Positions 50,476 through 59,040 of a stretch of 64,000 bases of DNA are shown one piece after another. Source of the stretch: Microbacterium sp. C5A9 (GTDB taxonomy: Bacteria; Actinomycetota; Actinomycetes; Actinomycetales; Microbacteriaceae); NCBI RefSeq assembly GCF_022627955.1, contig NZ_JABXGD010000005.1, positions 1 through 64,000 on the forward strand, in the 5' to 3' direction. Within the stretch, counting starts at the first letter, position 1. Each line of letters opens with the position of its first letter. A program made the position numbers and the translations under genes. The notes under the pieces were generated by a model. It was given only the letters and a program-made list of their open reading frames with translations, did not search any database and was not told the origin of the DNA.

Positions 50476-51477
50476 ATGGGGAGTCGCACCACGATCCACG
50501 ACGTCGCGCGAGCGGCGGGCGTCTCGGTGTCGACGGTCTCGAAGGCTGTCAACGGGCGGTACGGGATCGCGGATGCCACGGTGCAGCGCGTGCTCGACGC
50601 CGTCAAGGACCTCGGCTATGAGTCGAGCCTGGTCGCGAGCAGCATGCGCGCCCGGCGCACCGGTGTAATCGGCGTGCTCCTGGCCGACTTCGAGCCGTTC
50701 AGCGCCGAGATCCTCAAAGGGGTCGGCGCGGCCATGCACGACACGGGCTTCGACCTGCTGGCCTACGCGGGGTCGCATCACGGAGCGAGCGACGGGTGGG
50801 AGCGTCGGTCGCTCAGTCGGCTCTCCGGCACGCTGATCGACGCGGCGATCATGGTGACCCCGACGGTCGTGAACGCCGGCACCGAGATCCCCGTCGTCGC
50901 CGTCGACCCCCACACCGGGCGCGCCGATCTGCCCACGGTCGAATCCGACAGCTTCGGGGGAGCGCTCGCCGCCACCCGACACCTGATCGAACTGGGGCAT
51001 CGGCGCATCGGCTTCCTCGCCGGCCGACCCGACCTGCGCTCGGCGGGGCTGCGGGATGCCGGCTACCGGCGAGCCCTCACCGACGCGGGCATCCCCGTCG
51101 ACCCCGCGCTGATCGGCATCGGTCGCTACGAGCTCGAGGCGACCCGCGAGTCGGCACGGGTCATGCTCGGCGGCGACTCGCGCCCGACAGCCGTCTTCGC
51201 CGCGAACGATCTCTCCGCGATCGCCGTGGTCGACGTCGCGCATCAGCTCGGGCTGCGGGTGCCGGCCGACCTCTCGGTCGTGGGGTTCGACGACGTGCCC
51301 GAGGCGACCAGGCGCGCGCTGCCGCTGACCACCATCCAGCAGCCGATGCGTCGACTCGGGGCGGTGGCGGCCGACATGGTCGTCACGCTGCTCTCGGGCG
51401 GCGAGATCGACGAGATGAACGTGATCCTGCCGACGAGACTCATCGTGCGGGCTACGACGGCTGCCCCGCCCCGGTGA
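50476..51477 (+). CDS. LacI-family repressor of the GH3/ABC operon
   Basis: This 333-residue regulator has the helix-turn-helix TTIHDVARAAGVSVSTVSKAV at its N-terminus and hinge SSLVASSMRARRTG. The sugar-sensor domain runs to IVRATTAAP, and FAANDLSAIAV and VPADLSVVGFDDVPEA are classic LacI sensor motifs. ATG 50476 has no ribosome site; TACGCT at 50462-50467 suggests a leaderless transcript. The gene's last 26 bases overlap the converging paaX gene. Confidence 0.9.
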   Translation: MGSRTTIHDVARAAGVSVSTVSKAVNGRYGIADATVQRVLDAVKDLGYESSLVASSMRARRTGVIGVLLADFEPFSAEILKGVGAAMHDTGFDLLAYAGSHHGASDGWERRSLSRLSGTLIDAAIMVTPTVVNAGTEIPVVAVDPHTGRADLPTVESDSFGGALAATRHLIELGHRRIGFLAGRPDLRSAGLRDAGYRRALTDAGIPVDPALIGIGRYELEATRESARVMLGGDSRPTAVFAANDLSAIAVVDVAHQLGLRVPADLSVVGFDDVPEATRRALPLTTIQQPMRRLGAVAADMVVTLLSGGEIDEMNVILPTRLIVRATTAAPPR

Positions 51478-52294
51478 CCGCGCGCACGTGCTGCCAGGCG
51501 GCATCGGCCAGCCTCTGCGAGAGACGCGCGAACTCGGCGAAGCTGCGCCCACCCGGCCAGTCGGCGGGGAGCATCGACGGCGGGAGGCCCGGGTCGATGT
51601 AGGGCAGCACGCGCCAGCTGTCGATTAGTCGCACATGAGCCGCGAACGGCTCGTCGGGCAGCGTGGTCAGTGCGCGCTGGAAGACCAGGTGCTCGTCGCG
51701 CAGCGCGTCGAGGTCCCACCACTCCGCGGCGGTCTCGGGCAGCGGGCGCGCCGTGACGGGTGTGCCGGCCGAGAACAGCGTCACCCAGGCGCGGGCGTCG
51801 AGATCGGCGACGATGTCGTGCACCTCGCTCTGCAGATGACCGGGGCAGATCCACAGCGCGGGCGACACGACCCCCGCGCCGATCCACTGCAGGCGGCGAC
51901 GCAGCTGATGGCGCACGCTGCGGGCGCTCTCGGGGATCGAGAACGAGATGAGACACCAGCTGTCGACATCCGTCATCTCGCGCATCGCGAAGATGCGGCG
52001 ATCTCCGCGTTCGAGCATCGTGACGGCGTCCGGGTTCAGCCGATAGCCGACCGCGTGCCGGCGCTCGGCGATCAGCAGCCCCTTCTGCTTGAGTCGGGTG
52101 ATGCCGGTGCGCGCCTGCGCCGTCGGGATTCCGAGGTCGCCCGCGAGTGCCACCAGATCGGCCGCCGAGATCCATCCCCCGAGCGGGCGCAGATACAGCC
52201 CGATCAGGGTGCGCAGCAGGGAGGCGGTGCTGCCGGGCCGCGCATCGATGTCGTCGAGCACGGCGCCTGCGGTGTCGCCGGTGTCAGCGGTCAT
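51452..52294 (-). CDS. PaaX-family regulator of the kynurenine cluster
   Basis: This 280-residue regulator follows kynU with an 11-base overlap. It has the PaaX arrangement: an N-terminal winged helix (ASLLRTLIGLYLRPLGGWIS, ARTGITRLKQKGLLIAERR), a central domain (DSWCLISFSIPESARSVRHQ) and a C-terminal domain with WRVLPYIDPGLPPSMLP. PaaX proteins sense aromatic CoA or acid intermediates; here the likely ligand is kynurenine or anthranilate. ATG 52294 is preferred over 52309. Likely target is the promoter at 55457-55484. Confidence 0.85.
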   Translation of the reverse strand: MTADTGDTAGAVLDDIDARPGSTASLLRTLIGLYLRPLGGWISAADLVALAGDLGIPTAQARTGITRLKQKGLLIAERRHAVGYRLNPDAVTMLERGDRRIFAMREMTDVDSWCLISFSIPESARSVRHQLRRRLQWIGAGVVSPALWICPGHLQSEVHDIVADLDARAWVTLFSAGTPVTARPLPETAAEWWDLDALRDEHLVFQRALTTLPDEPFAAHVRLIDSWRVLPYIDPGLPPSMLPADWPGGRSFAEFARLSQRLADAAWQHVRAVTGAGQPS

Positions 52295-53555
52295 GCGACG
52301 CCAGCGCATCGCGCACCGCGAGCACCCCGGTGAGCGTCTCGACGTGCGAGGTGCTGAGGGGGGAGAGACCCAGGCGGATGCCGTCGGGGAAGCGGAAGTC
52401 GGGGATGATGCCGTCGGCCCACAGCCGCTGCGTCACCGCGCGGAACTCGGGGTGGCCGATCGTGACATGACCGCCGCGGAGCCGGGCGTCGCGGGGGCTG
52501 AGCAGCCGCACGTCGAGAGGCGCGAGCAGTGCGTCGTGGGCGCGCACGGCGAAGTCGGTGAGCGACGTGGCCTTCGCCCGGACCCCGTCGATGCCCGCCT
52601 GCTCGATCAGATCGAGCATCCCCTGCATCGCCAGCATCGAGGTCACCGGGGGCGTGCCGCTGAGGAGCTGACGGATGTCGCCCGCCGGCGCGTACTCCGG
52701 CCCCATCGCGAAGATGTCGGCGGCGCTCCACCAGCCCTGGATCGGCTGGCGCAGCACGCCCTGGTGCTCGCGCCGCAGGTACGCGAACGCAGGGGAGCCC
52801 GGGCCGCCGTTCAGGTACTTGTAGGTGCAGCCGACCGCCATGTCGACACCCCACTCGTCGAGCTGCATCGGGATGAGGCCGGCGGAGTGGCAGAGATCCC
52901 ACATCATCAGCGCGCCGACCGCGTGCACGGCGTCGGTGATCGCGGGCATGTCCGCGAGCGCGCCGGATCGGTAGTCGACGTGGCTGAGAGAGACGAGCGC
53001 GGTCTTCTCGGAGATCGCGGCGACCACGTCGGCGACCTGCACCCCGTGCACCGGATCGGGTGCGATCCAGCGCACGGTCATGCCGGTCTCGGCGGCGACG
53101 CCCTCGGCCAGGAAGCGGTCGGTCGGGAAGTTGCCCGCCTCGATCACGAGCTCGGTGCGGGTCGGGTCGGCAGTCGCGGCAGCCCGCATCAGCTTGTAGA
53201 TCAGGACGCTCGTGGAGTCGGCGACGACGGTCTGGCCGGCGGCGGCGCCGAGCGTGACGCGGCCGATGCGATCGCCGAGCTCCATCGGCAGCGCCATCCA
53301 CTGCTCATCCCACGACCGGATCAGCCGGGTGCCCCAGTCGTCGCGCACGAAGGCGGCGATCTTCTCGGGGATGTCGCGCAGCGGACGGCCGAGCGAGTTG
53401 CCGTCGAGATACGCGCCGACGCCGGGTGCCTCCGCGAAGGCGTCGAGGTGCGCGCGCAGGGGGTCGGCGGCATCGAGGGCGCGCGCCGTCTCGAGGAGCG
53501 TGGCGGCGGTTGCGTCGGTGCGGGCGGTGTCGTTCGTGTCGGCGGAGTCGGTCAT
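52284..53555 (-). CDS. kynU: Kynureninase
   Basis: This 423-residue PLP enzyme of fold type I splits kynurenine to anthranilate and alanine. Key runs are YLDGNSLGRPLRDIPEKIAA, WMALPMELGDRIGRVTLGAA, MMWDLCHSAGLIPMQLDEW (PLP-binding Asp) and VGCTYKYLNGGPGSPAF with the PLP lysine at about residue 246. Length is normal. It lies in kynA-amidohydrolase-kynU-paaX, one base after the amidohydrolase stop. No kynurenine monooxygenase is nearby, so the route ends at anthranilate. Confidence 0.95.
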   Translation of the reverse strand: MTDSADTNDTARTDATAATLLETARALDAADPLRAHLDAFAEAPGVGAYLDGNSLGRPLRDIPEKIAAFVRDDWGTRLIRSWDEQWMALPMELGDRIGRVTLGAAAGQTVVADSTSVLIYKLMRAAATADPTRTELVIEAGNFPTDRFLAEGVAAETGMTVRWIAPDPVHGVQVADVVAAISEKTALVSLSHVDYRSGALADMPAITDAVHAVGALMMWDLCHSAGLIPMQLDEWGVDMAVGCTYKYLNGGPGSPAFAYLRREHQGVLRQPIQGWWSAADIFAMGPEYAPAGDIRQLLSGTPPVTSMLAMQGMLDLIEQAGIDGVRAKATSLTDFAVRAHDALLAPLDVRLLSPRDARLRGGHVTIGHPEFRAVTQRLWADGIIPDFRFPDGIRLGLSPLSTSHVETLTGVLAVRDALASHDR

Positions 53556-53556
53556 G

Positions 53557-54570
53557 TCATGCCTTCAGATCGGCGCTGGTCAGCGGGCGGGCGTGAGAGG
53601 GGTCGGGGCCGGTGCCAGGATCCGTGTCGGTACCGGGCAGCAGCAGGAGCAGGGATGCGCGATCGAGCGGATCCTGCGGGGCGAGCGCTCGCAGCAGGTC
53701 GGTGCCGGTGACGCCAGCGTCGCGCAGGGCGGCCAGCTCGGCCGGGTTCAGCCCGACCGGCGTGGGTCCGTTGCCCATGTCGGTGCCGTAGAGCACGGTG
53801 CCGCCGGCCGCGTGGAAGCGGCGGACGTTGTCGACGGCGGTGGAGCGGGTGCCGCCGTCGTGGATCGCGAGCGTCGAGATCCACGAGACGGAAGCCGCCT
53901 GGGCGGCGATCTCGGCATCGTCGAGACGCTCGGTGAAGGGCGCGTGAGCGAGGGATGCGGCGCCGAGCCCGGCCGCTCGCTGTGCCTGACCCGGGCCTTC
54001 GGCGTGGGCGACGACAGCGAGCTCCCGGGCCCTGCCGGCGTCCACGATCGCCCGGAACAGGTCGTCCGCGAAGACGGGACCGGCGGTGCTGTTGCTCGTG
54101 ACCTTCAGGCAGGATGCTCCGGCATCCGCCATCTCGGCCACGGCGCGCTCGGCCGCCGCGGCGTCGGCGATCTCGCGGAACGAGCCCGCGGGCGCCCAGT
54201 CGCGGTCGCTCGGGTATCCGCCGACCGGGGCGAGGAACGCGCCGGCGAACTCCACGGCGACCACGGACGTCTTGGCGGTGCTCATCTCGGCCGTGCTCAT
54301 CTCGGCCATGCTCATGACCGCCGCGAGCTCGGCGATCGTTGCCGGATTCGCGCCGAGGTCGATTACGCGACCGAGCGTCGACCGGTGCAGCAGCGCGTGG
54401 TCGACGAGCTGCAGGTGCACGTGGTGATCGGTGAACCCGCCGACGACGACACCGTCGAGTCGCGGCAGATCGGCGGCAGGGGCCTCGTCGCGCAGCAGCA
54501 TCCGTCCGTCGACGAGCTCGATGACGCCGTCGCGCCATCCCTCGCCGTCGAAGAACGTCGCCGCGCGCAT
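53557..54570 (-). CDS. Metal-dependent amidohydrolase, candidate kynurenine formamidase
   Basis: This 337-residue protein of the amidohydrolase superfamily has the metal ligands DHHVHLQ (HxH, near residue 48), CLKVTSNS (possible bridging Lys), VVAHAEG, LAHAPF and YGTDMG (catalytic Asp). It is encoded between tryptophan dioxygenase and kynureninase, exactly where N-formylkynurenine formamidase is needed, and no KynB-type gene is in the cluster. It starts inside the kynA stop (TGATG). A 15-base tandem repeat encodes an extra MSTAE-type segment near residue 92. Function is inferred from position and family. Confidence 0.78.
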   Translation of the reverse strand: MRAATFFDGEGWRDGVIELVDGRMLLRDEAPAADLPRLDGVVVGGFTDHHVHLQLVDHALLHRSTLGRVIDLGANPATIAELAAVMSMAEMSTAEMSTAKTSVVAVEFAGAFLAPVGGYPSDRDWAPAGSFREIADAAAAERAVAEMADAGASCLKVTSNSTAGPVFADDLFRAIVDAGRARELAVVAHAEGPGQAQRAAGLGAASLAHAPFTERLDDAEIAAQAASVSWISTLAIHDGGTRSTAVDNVRRFHAAGGTVLYGTDMGNGPTPVGLNPAELAALRDAGVTGTDLLRALAPQDPLDRASLLLLLPGTDTDPGTGPDPSHARPLTSADLKA

Positions 54571-55424
54571 CAGCCGCCGATCTCGGTGCGCACGGTGTAC
54601 AGCTCGGGGAAGAACGTGAGGTCGAGTGCGCGCTGCAGGAATCCGACTCCGCTCGAGCCGCCGGTGCCGACCTTCATGCCGATCGTGCGGGCGACGGTCT
54701 TCAGGTGGCGGAAGCGCCAGAACTGGAAGTTGTCCTCGAGGTCGACGAGGTCTTCACACGCCTCGTAGAGGTCCCAGTGCTGCTGGTGGTTCTGGTAGAT
54801 CTCGCGGATCGCCGGCACGAGCGCGGGCGTCTCCCGGTAGGGGAGGCGCACGTCGCGGTCGAGGATCTCGGCCGGGATCGGCAGGCCGCGACGCGACGCA
54901 TAGCGCAGGAACTCGTCGTAGAGGGTGGGGGTGTTCCACTCGGCGGTCAGCAGAGCGAGGTTCGCCGGGTGATCGCTGAAGACGCTGAGCATCTTCTCGT
55001 TCTTGTTGCCGAGGGCGAACTCGACGGCGCGGTACTGCACCGACTGGAAGCCCGAGGAGTTGCCGAGCGCACCGCGGAACTGCGCGTACTCGGTGGGGGT
55101 GAGCGTGGCGAGGATCGACCACTGCTGCGTCATCACGTCCTGGATGCGCTTGACGCGCGCGACCCGCTTCAGGGCCTCGCGCAGATCGTCGCTCGCGAGC
55201 AGTTCGCGGGCGGAGGACAGCTCATGCAGCAGCTGCTTGAGCCAGAGCTCGGTGGTCTGGTGCTGGATGATGAACAGCAGCTCGTCGTGGTGTTCGGGCA
55301 CGCTGACCGGGTTCTGCGCGGTGAGCAGCTGGTCGAGCGACAGATACGACCCGTAGGTCATGCGTCCGGCCAGGTCGGTGACGATGCCGGCCTCGAGCTC
55401 GCGCTCGTTCTTCTCGGTGCTCAT
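54570..55424 (-). CDS. kynA: Tryptophan 2,3-dioxygenase
   Basis: This 284-residue heme dioxygenase oxidises tryptophan to N-formylkynurenine. Signatures are MTYGSYLSLDQLLTAQNPVS, HDELLFIIQHQTTELWLKQL (distal His), SWSILATLTP-like QWSILATLTPTEYAQFRGAL, NFQFWRFRHLKTVARTIGMK (proximal heme His) and GTGGSSGVGFLQ. ATG 55424 is chosen over a start 14 codons upstream that falls close to the promoter. It is the first gene of the cluster. Confidence 0.96.
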   Translation of the reverse strand: MSTEKNERELEAGIVTDLAGRMTYGSYLSLDQLLTAQNPVSVPEHHDELLFIIQHQTTELWLKQLLHELSSARELLASDDLREALKRVARVKRIQDVMTQQWSILATLTPTEYAQFRGALGNSSGFQSVQYRAVEFALGNKNEKMLSVFSDHPANLALLTAEWNTPTLYDEFLRYASRRGLPIPAEILDRDVRLPYRETPALVPAIREIYQNHQQHWDLYEACEDLVDLEDNFQFWRFRHLKTVARTIGMKVGTGGSSGVGFLQRALDLTFFPELYTVRTEIGG

Positions 55425-55456
55425 GGGTCGCTTCCTGTCGTGGGGGACAGGACGAA

Positions 55457-55484
55457 CATATAACAATCGTGTCGAGCGTCACAA
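55457..55484 (-). promoter_or_regulatory. kyn operon promoter
   Basis: On the minus strand TTGTGA (-35), 16 bases, TATATG (-10) precedes kynA by about 33 bases. CACTATTGT and CACGATTGT repeat 18 bases apart across the -35 and spacer, a possible PaaX site. Confidence 0.6.
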
Positions 55485-55520
55485 TAGTGAAATGTTGCGG
55501 TGTGGAAGGGACGATCCGGC

Positions 55521-57236
55521 TCAGAGCCTCGGCGTGCGCGGGGGAGGCGTGCGGCGCTGGCCGGGCGCTCCGATCGCCTCGAAGCCGGCCGCGAGCCGCA
55601 GCAGCGTCGAGTCGTCGTAGGCGCGCCCCGCGAACGTCAGGCCGATCGGCATGCCGATGTCGGCCATCAGCCCCATCGGCACGGTGACGGTCGGGATGCC
55701 CAGGTGCCGCACGGTCAGGTTGCCGTTCGCGATCCAGGTGCCGTTGCGCCAGCCGAGGTCGGCGGACGCCTCGTTCACGTCCATGTCGGCGGGCCCCACA
55801 TCGGCGACGGCCGGGAAGACGACGGCGTCGAGCTCGTGCGCGTCCATCCACTCCTCGAGGTCGACGCGACGGGTCTCCTCGAGTCCGCGCAGGCCGTCGG
55901 GGAGCTCGGGCATGTCCTCGAATCCGACGCCCGGGTTGTCGCGCACCCAGCCCGGGTACTCGGCGATGTCGTCGTCGAAGCCCGTGTAGCGGTCGGGGAG
56001 TGCGCCGTCGGGATGCGGGAAGATCGTCGCCCCGTCGACCGCGGCGAGGGTGTTCAGCCGCGGGTCGCCGTTCGCCTGCAGGAAGTCCTCCCACCCCCAC
56101 GCCGACAGGTCGACGATCTCGCGGTGCAGGTACTCGGGCGACACGAGTCCGCGGGTCGCGATGGTGGGTGCGCCCGGGCGGTCGCCCTCGTAGTTCGACA
56201 CCACGGGGAAGTCGACCTCGACCACCGTCGCGCCGGCGGCCTCGAGGTCTCGGCGCGCAGCTTCCCAGCGGGCGATCACCGAGGCGCGCGTCTCGATGCG
56301 CTGGCCGGTCGGGCCGCCGATGCCGGGGTCCTCGGCTGTGCCGGCCTCCGGATCGGCGTTGATGTACAGGCGCGGGATGCCGATGCGCGCGCCGCGGAGA
56401 GCGAAACCCGCGTCGTCGAGCAGCGCCCGATACGACTCGGGGCGCACCTCGGACGCCGACGGCAGCGTCACCCACGGCTGCGCGCGCCAGAAGTCGCCGC
56501 GCACCTCGGGGTCGTCGGCGACGATCACGTCGAGCACCTCGACCAGGTCGGCCATCGAGCGGGTGTGCGGCACGACGACATCCATCGTCGGGACGAGCGG
56601 CCAGTTGCCGCGGGTCGAGATCACACCGCGCGAGGGCGTGTAGGCGCACAGCGCGTTGTTCGTGGCGGGACCCCGCCCGCTCGACCACGTCTCCTCGCCC
56701 AGCCCGAAGGCGGCGAAGCTCGCGGCGGTCGCCGTGCCCGAGCCGTTCGACGACCCGGAGGCGAAGGGGGCGGTGAGGTAGTCGGCGTTGTAGGGGCTCT
56801 CGGCGCGGCCATAGACACCGCGCTGCATGCCGCCGTTGGCCATCGGAGGCATGTTCGTCAGGCCCAGGCAGATCGCCCCACCCGCACGCAGCCGTTCGAT
56901 CGTGAAGGCGTCGCGCTGCGCGATGAGGTCGGCGAAGGCGGGGCTGCCGGCGGCGGCCGTGAGTCCGCGCACCAGGTAGCTGTCCTTCGCGGTGTACGGG
57001 ATGCCGTCGAGCGGCCCGAGCGTCTCGCCGCGCGCGCGACGGGCATCTGATGCCTCCGCCTCCGCGCGGGCCTCCGGATTCGACACCACGACCGCGTTCA
57101 GTGCCGTCTCGGTGTCGGCGCGGTCGTAGGCGGCGATGCGAGCGAGGTACGCATCGACGAGCCCGACCGCCGTGGCTGCGCCGGTCTCGAGCGCTCGCCG
57201 CAGGTCGGCGATGGATGCCTCGACGACGTCGATCAC
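55521..57236 (-). CDS. Amidase-signature family amidase
   Basis: This 571-residue Ser-cisSer-Lys amidase has the catalytic Lys in DGIPYTAKDSYLVRG (about residue 82). The signature serine run is FASGSSNGSGTATAASFAAF, followed by ALCAYTPSRGVISTRGNW. The C-terminus ends VPMGLMADIGMPIGLTFAGR, typical of the family. GTG 57236 overlaps the agmatine-deiminase stop (GTGA). Coupling to that gene suggests it acts on a guanidine- or carbamoyl-derived amide, e.g. N-carbamoylputrescine-like, but a classical AguB would be a nitrilase-fold protein, so this is speculative. Confidence 0.88.
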   Translation of the reverse strand: MIDVVEASIADLRRALETGAATAVGLVDAYLARIAAYDRADTETALNAVVVSNPEARAEAEASDARRARGETLGPLDGIPYTAKDSYLVRGLTAAAGSPAFADLIAQRDAFTIERLRAGGAICLGLTNMPPMANGGMQRGVYGRAESPYNADYLTAPFASGSSNGSGTATAASFAAFGLGEETWSSGRGPATNNALCAYTPSRGVISTRGNWPLVPTMDVVVPHTRSMADLVEVLDVIVADDPEVRGDFWRAQPWVTLPSASEVRPESYRALLDDAGFALRGARIGIPRLYINADPEAGTAEDPGIGGPTGQRIETRASVIARWEAARRDLEAAGATVVEVDFPVVSNYEGDRPGAPTIATRGLVSPEYLHREIVDLSAWGWEDFLQANGDPRLNTLAAVDGATIFPHPDGALPDRYTGFDDDIAEYPGWVRDNPGVGFEDMPELPDGLRGLEETRRVDLEEWMDAHELDAVVFPAVADVGPADMDVNEASADLGWRNGTWIANGNLTVRHLGIPTVTVPMGLMADIGMPIGLTFAGRAYDDSTLLRLAAGFEAIGAPGQRRTPPPRTPRL

Positions 57237-58273
57237 GAGTGCACCGCCACGCTCGGCTGCTGCTGGGTGATGCAGTGGATGCCGCCGCCGCGGTCGAACA
57301 GCGGGCGTGCATCGACCGTGACCACGCGGCGACCGGGATAGACGTCGGCGAGGATGTCCCGGGCCGCGGCATCCGCCCGCTCGTCTCCGAACCCGCACGC
57401 GACCACGCCGTCGTTCGTCACGAGGTGGTTGACGTAGCTCCAGTCGACGAATCCCTCGGCGTCGCGCAGGGTCGCGGGTGCGGGCAGGTCGATGATGTCG
57501 AAGCGGCGGCCCGCGGCATCCGTCTGCTCGGCGAGGTGCGCCCGCAGTTCGCGCGTCACGGCGTGATCGGGGTGCTCGGGATCCTGCTGATCGTGCAGCA
57601 GCAGGCGCCCGGGGGACACGAGGGTGGCGACGATGTCGACGTGTCCGTTCGTGCCGAAGTCGTCGTAGTCGCGCGTGAGCCCACGGGGCAGCCAGACGGC
57701 CTTCGTGGCGCCGATCGTGCGGGCCATCTCGGCCTCGACCCGCTGCCTGTCGGCGAAGGGGTTGCGCCGCGGGTCGAGCTGCACGGTGTCGGTGAGCAGC
57801 ACGGTGCCCTCGCCGTCGACGTGGATGCCGCCACCCTCGTTGACGAGCGTCGAGCTCACGAGCTCGGCACCCACGGCGCCCGCGATGATGCGCGCGTGCT
57901 GAGCCGCCTTCTGCCACTGCGCCCAGGCCGGTGCGCCCCAGCCGTTGAAGATCCAGTCGACCGCTCCGAGCACACCGGGGCGCTCGTCGTCGATCACGAA
58001 GGTCGGGCCCGAATCGCGCATCCAGAACTCGTCGACGGGCGCCTCGACGATGTCGATCGCCCCGGTCAGCATGCGTCGGGCGCGCGTGATCTCTGCGGGG
58101 TCGACGATCATCGTGACGGGCTCGAACTCGGCGACCGCGTGGGCCACGGCGGCCCAGGTGGCGTAGCCCTCGTCGCGCTCGGCGGCGGTCTCGCCGAGGG
58201 TCGGCCCCTCGGCGGGGAACGCCATCCAGGTGCGGTCGTGCGGTGCGGTCTCGGCGGGCATGTGCCAGGCCAT
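57233..58273 (-). CDS. Agmatine deiminase family protein (PPAD)
   Basis: This 346-residue guanidine-modifying enzyme usually converts agmatine to N-carbamoylputrescine and ammonia. Motifs are HDRTWMAFPAEG, FWMRDSGPTFV, LVNEGGGIHVDGEGTVLLTD, GTNGHVDIVATLV and the nucleophile GGGIHC (Cys334). ATG 58273 begins MAWHMPAETAPHDR, as in AguA proteins. It is divergent from a TetR gene across a palindrome and heads the two-gene unit with the amidase. Confidence 0.92.
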   Translation of the reverse strand: MAWHMPAETAPHDRTWMAFPAEGPTLGETAAERDEGYATWAAVAHAVAEFEPVTMIVDPAEITRARRMLTGAIDIVEAPVDEFWMRDSGPTFVIDDERPGVLGAVDWIFNGWGAPAWAQWQKAAQHARIIAGAVGAELVSSTLVNEGGGIHVDGEGTVLLTDTVQLDPRRNPFADRQRVEAEMARTIGATKAVWLPRGLTRDYDDFGTNGHVDIVATLVSPGRLLLHDQQDPEHPDHAVTRELRAHLAEQTDAAGRRFDIIDLPAPATLRDAEGFVDWSYVNHLVTNDGVVACGFGDERADAAARDILADVYPGRRVVTVDARPLFDRGGGIHCITQQQPSVAVHS

Positions 58274-58325
58274 GATTGTCTCCCTCGCTGCTCGCGACCT
58301 CACGGATGAGGATTCGTGATCGCTA

Positions 58326-58354
58326 TTGAACACGTGTCCAACGAGTGCTACGGT
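58326..58354. promoter_or_regulatory. tetR promoter with overlapping operator
   Basis: TTGAACAC|GTGTCCAA (58326-58341) is a dyad with seven of eight pairs. It overlaps the -35 TTGAAC of a promoter with 17-base spacing and TACGGT (58349-58354). It also lies about 55 bases from the divergent agmatine-deiminase start, so the TetR protein probably represses both directions. Confidence 0.7.
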
Positions 58355-58362
58355 AGCCCGTG

Positions 58363-59031
58363 ATGGAGAACACGTCAAGAGCCGCAGCGCCTCGCCGGCT
58401 GCCCCCGGAAGAGCGCGAGCGCTCGATCCTCCGCGGTGCGGTCACGCTGGCGACCGAGAGCGGTCTCGAAGCCCTCACGGTGCGGGCGATCGCCGCGCGC
58501 GTCGGCGTCACCCCTGCTCTCGTCGCGCATTACCGTCCCGTGATGGAGTCGTTCGTCGCCGAGGTGTTCACCACCATCGTCGCGGCCGAGCGTGACGAGG
58601 TCATCGCGTCGTACGACCCCGGCGTCGACCTGCGCACGAACCTGCTGCGCCTGATCGAGACGCTGCTCGACGACTCGCGTGACGACGTGGCGATGGTGTG
58701 GGTGCAGTCGTGGGCGCTGGGTGCGCGCAACGAGGCGCTCGGCGCGCGGGTCCGTGCCGAGATGGACCTGTGGCACAGCGCCCTCGAAGACCTCATCGCC
58801 CGCGCGATCGCCGAGGACCCGGCGCTGCACGGCCGCCCCGAGGCGCCGATCGACCCCGCCTCCTCGGCATGGATGCTGCTCGCCATGGTCGACGGCATGA
58901 GCGCGCACTCGCTCGTGCACTGGGCGCCGCGCGATCGGGCCGATCTCGCCCGCCGCACTCTCTCGGCCGTGCTCGACGTCCCCGTCGAGGCCGCGCCCAC
59001 GCCCACACAGCTCGCAGGAACCCACAGGTAA
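58363..59031 (+). CDS. TetR-family regulator
   Basis: This 222-residue repressor has the helix-turn-helix RSILRGAVTLATESGLEALT and VRAIAARVGVTPALVAHY in residues about 20-60. The helical ligand domain contains a long acidic stretch (DDSRDDVAMVWVQSWALGAR). ATG 58363 or GTG 58360 lies at the predicted transcript start, so it is probably leaderless. The decarboxylase gene follows nine bases after its stop, so the two are co-transcribed. A polyamine- or amine-related ligand is inferred. Confidence 0.88.
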   Translation: MENTSRAAAPRRLPPEERERSILRGAVTLATESGLEALTVRAIAARVGVTPALVAHYRPVMESFVAEVFTTIVAAERDEVIASYDPGVDLRTNLLRLIETLLDDSRDDVAMVWVQSWALGARNEALGARVRAEMDLWHSALEDLIARAIAEDPALHGRPEAPIDPASSAWMLLAMVDGMSAHSLVHWAPRDRADLARRTLSAVLDVPVEAAPTPTQLAGTHR

Positions 59032-59040
59032 GGACAGCTC

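Noticed and set aside
55425..55466. Upstream ATG for tryptophan dioxygenase
   Set aside because: It falls at the predicted -10 region of the operon promoter and adds residues not typical of the family.
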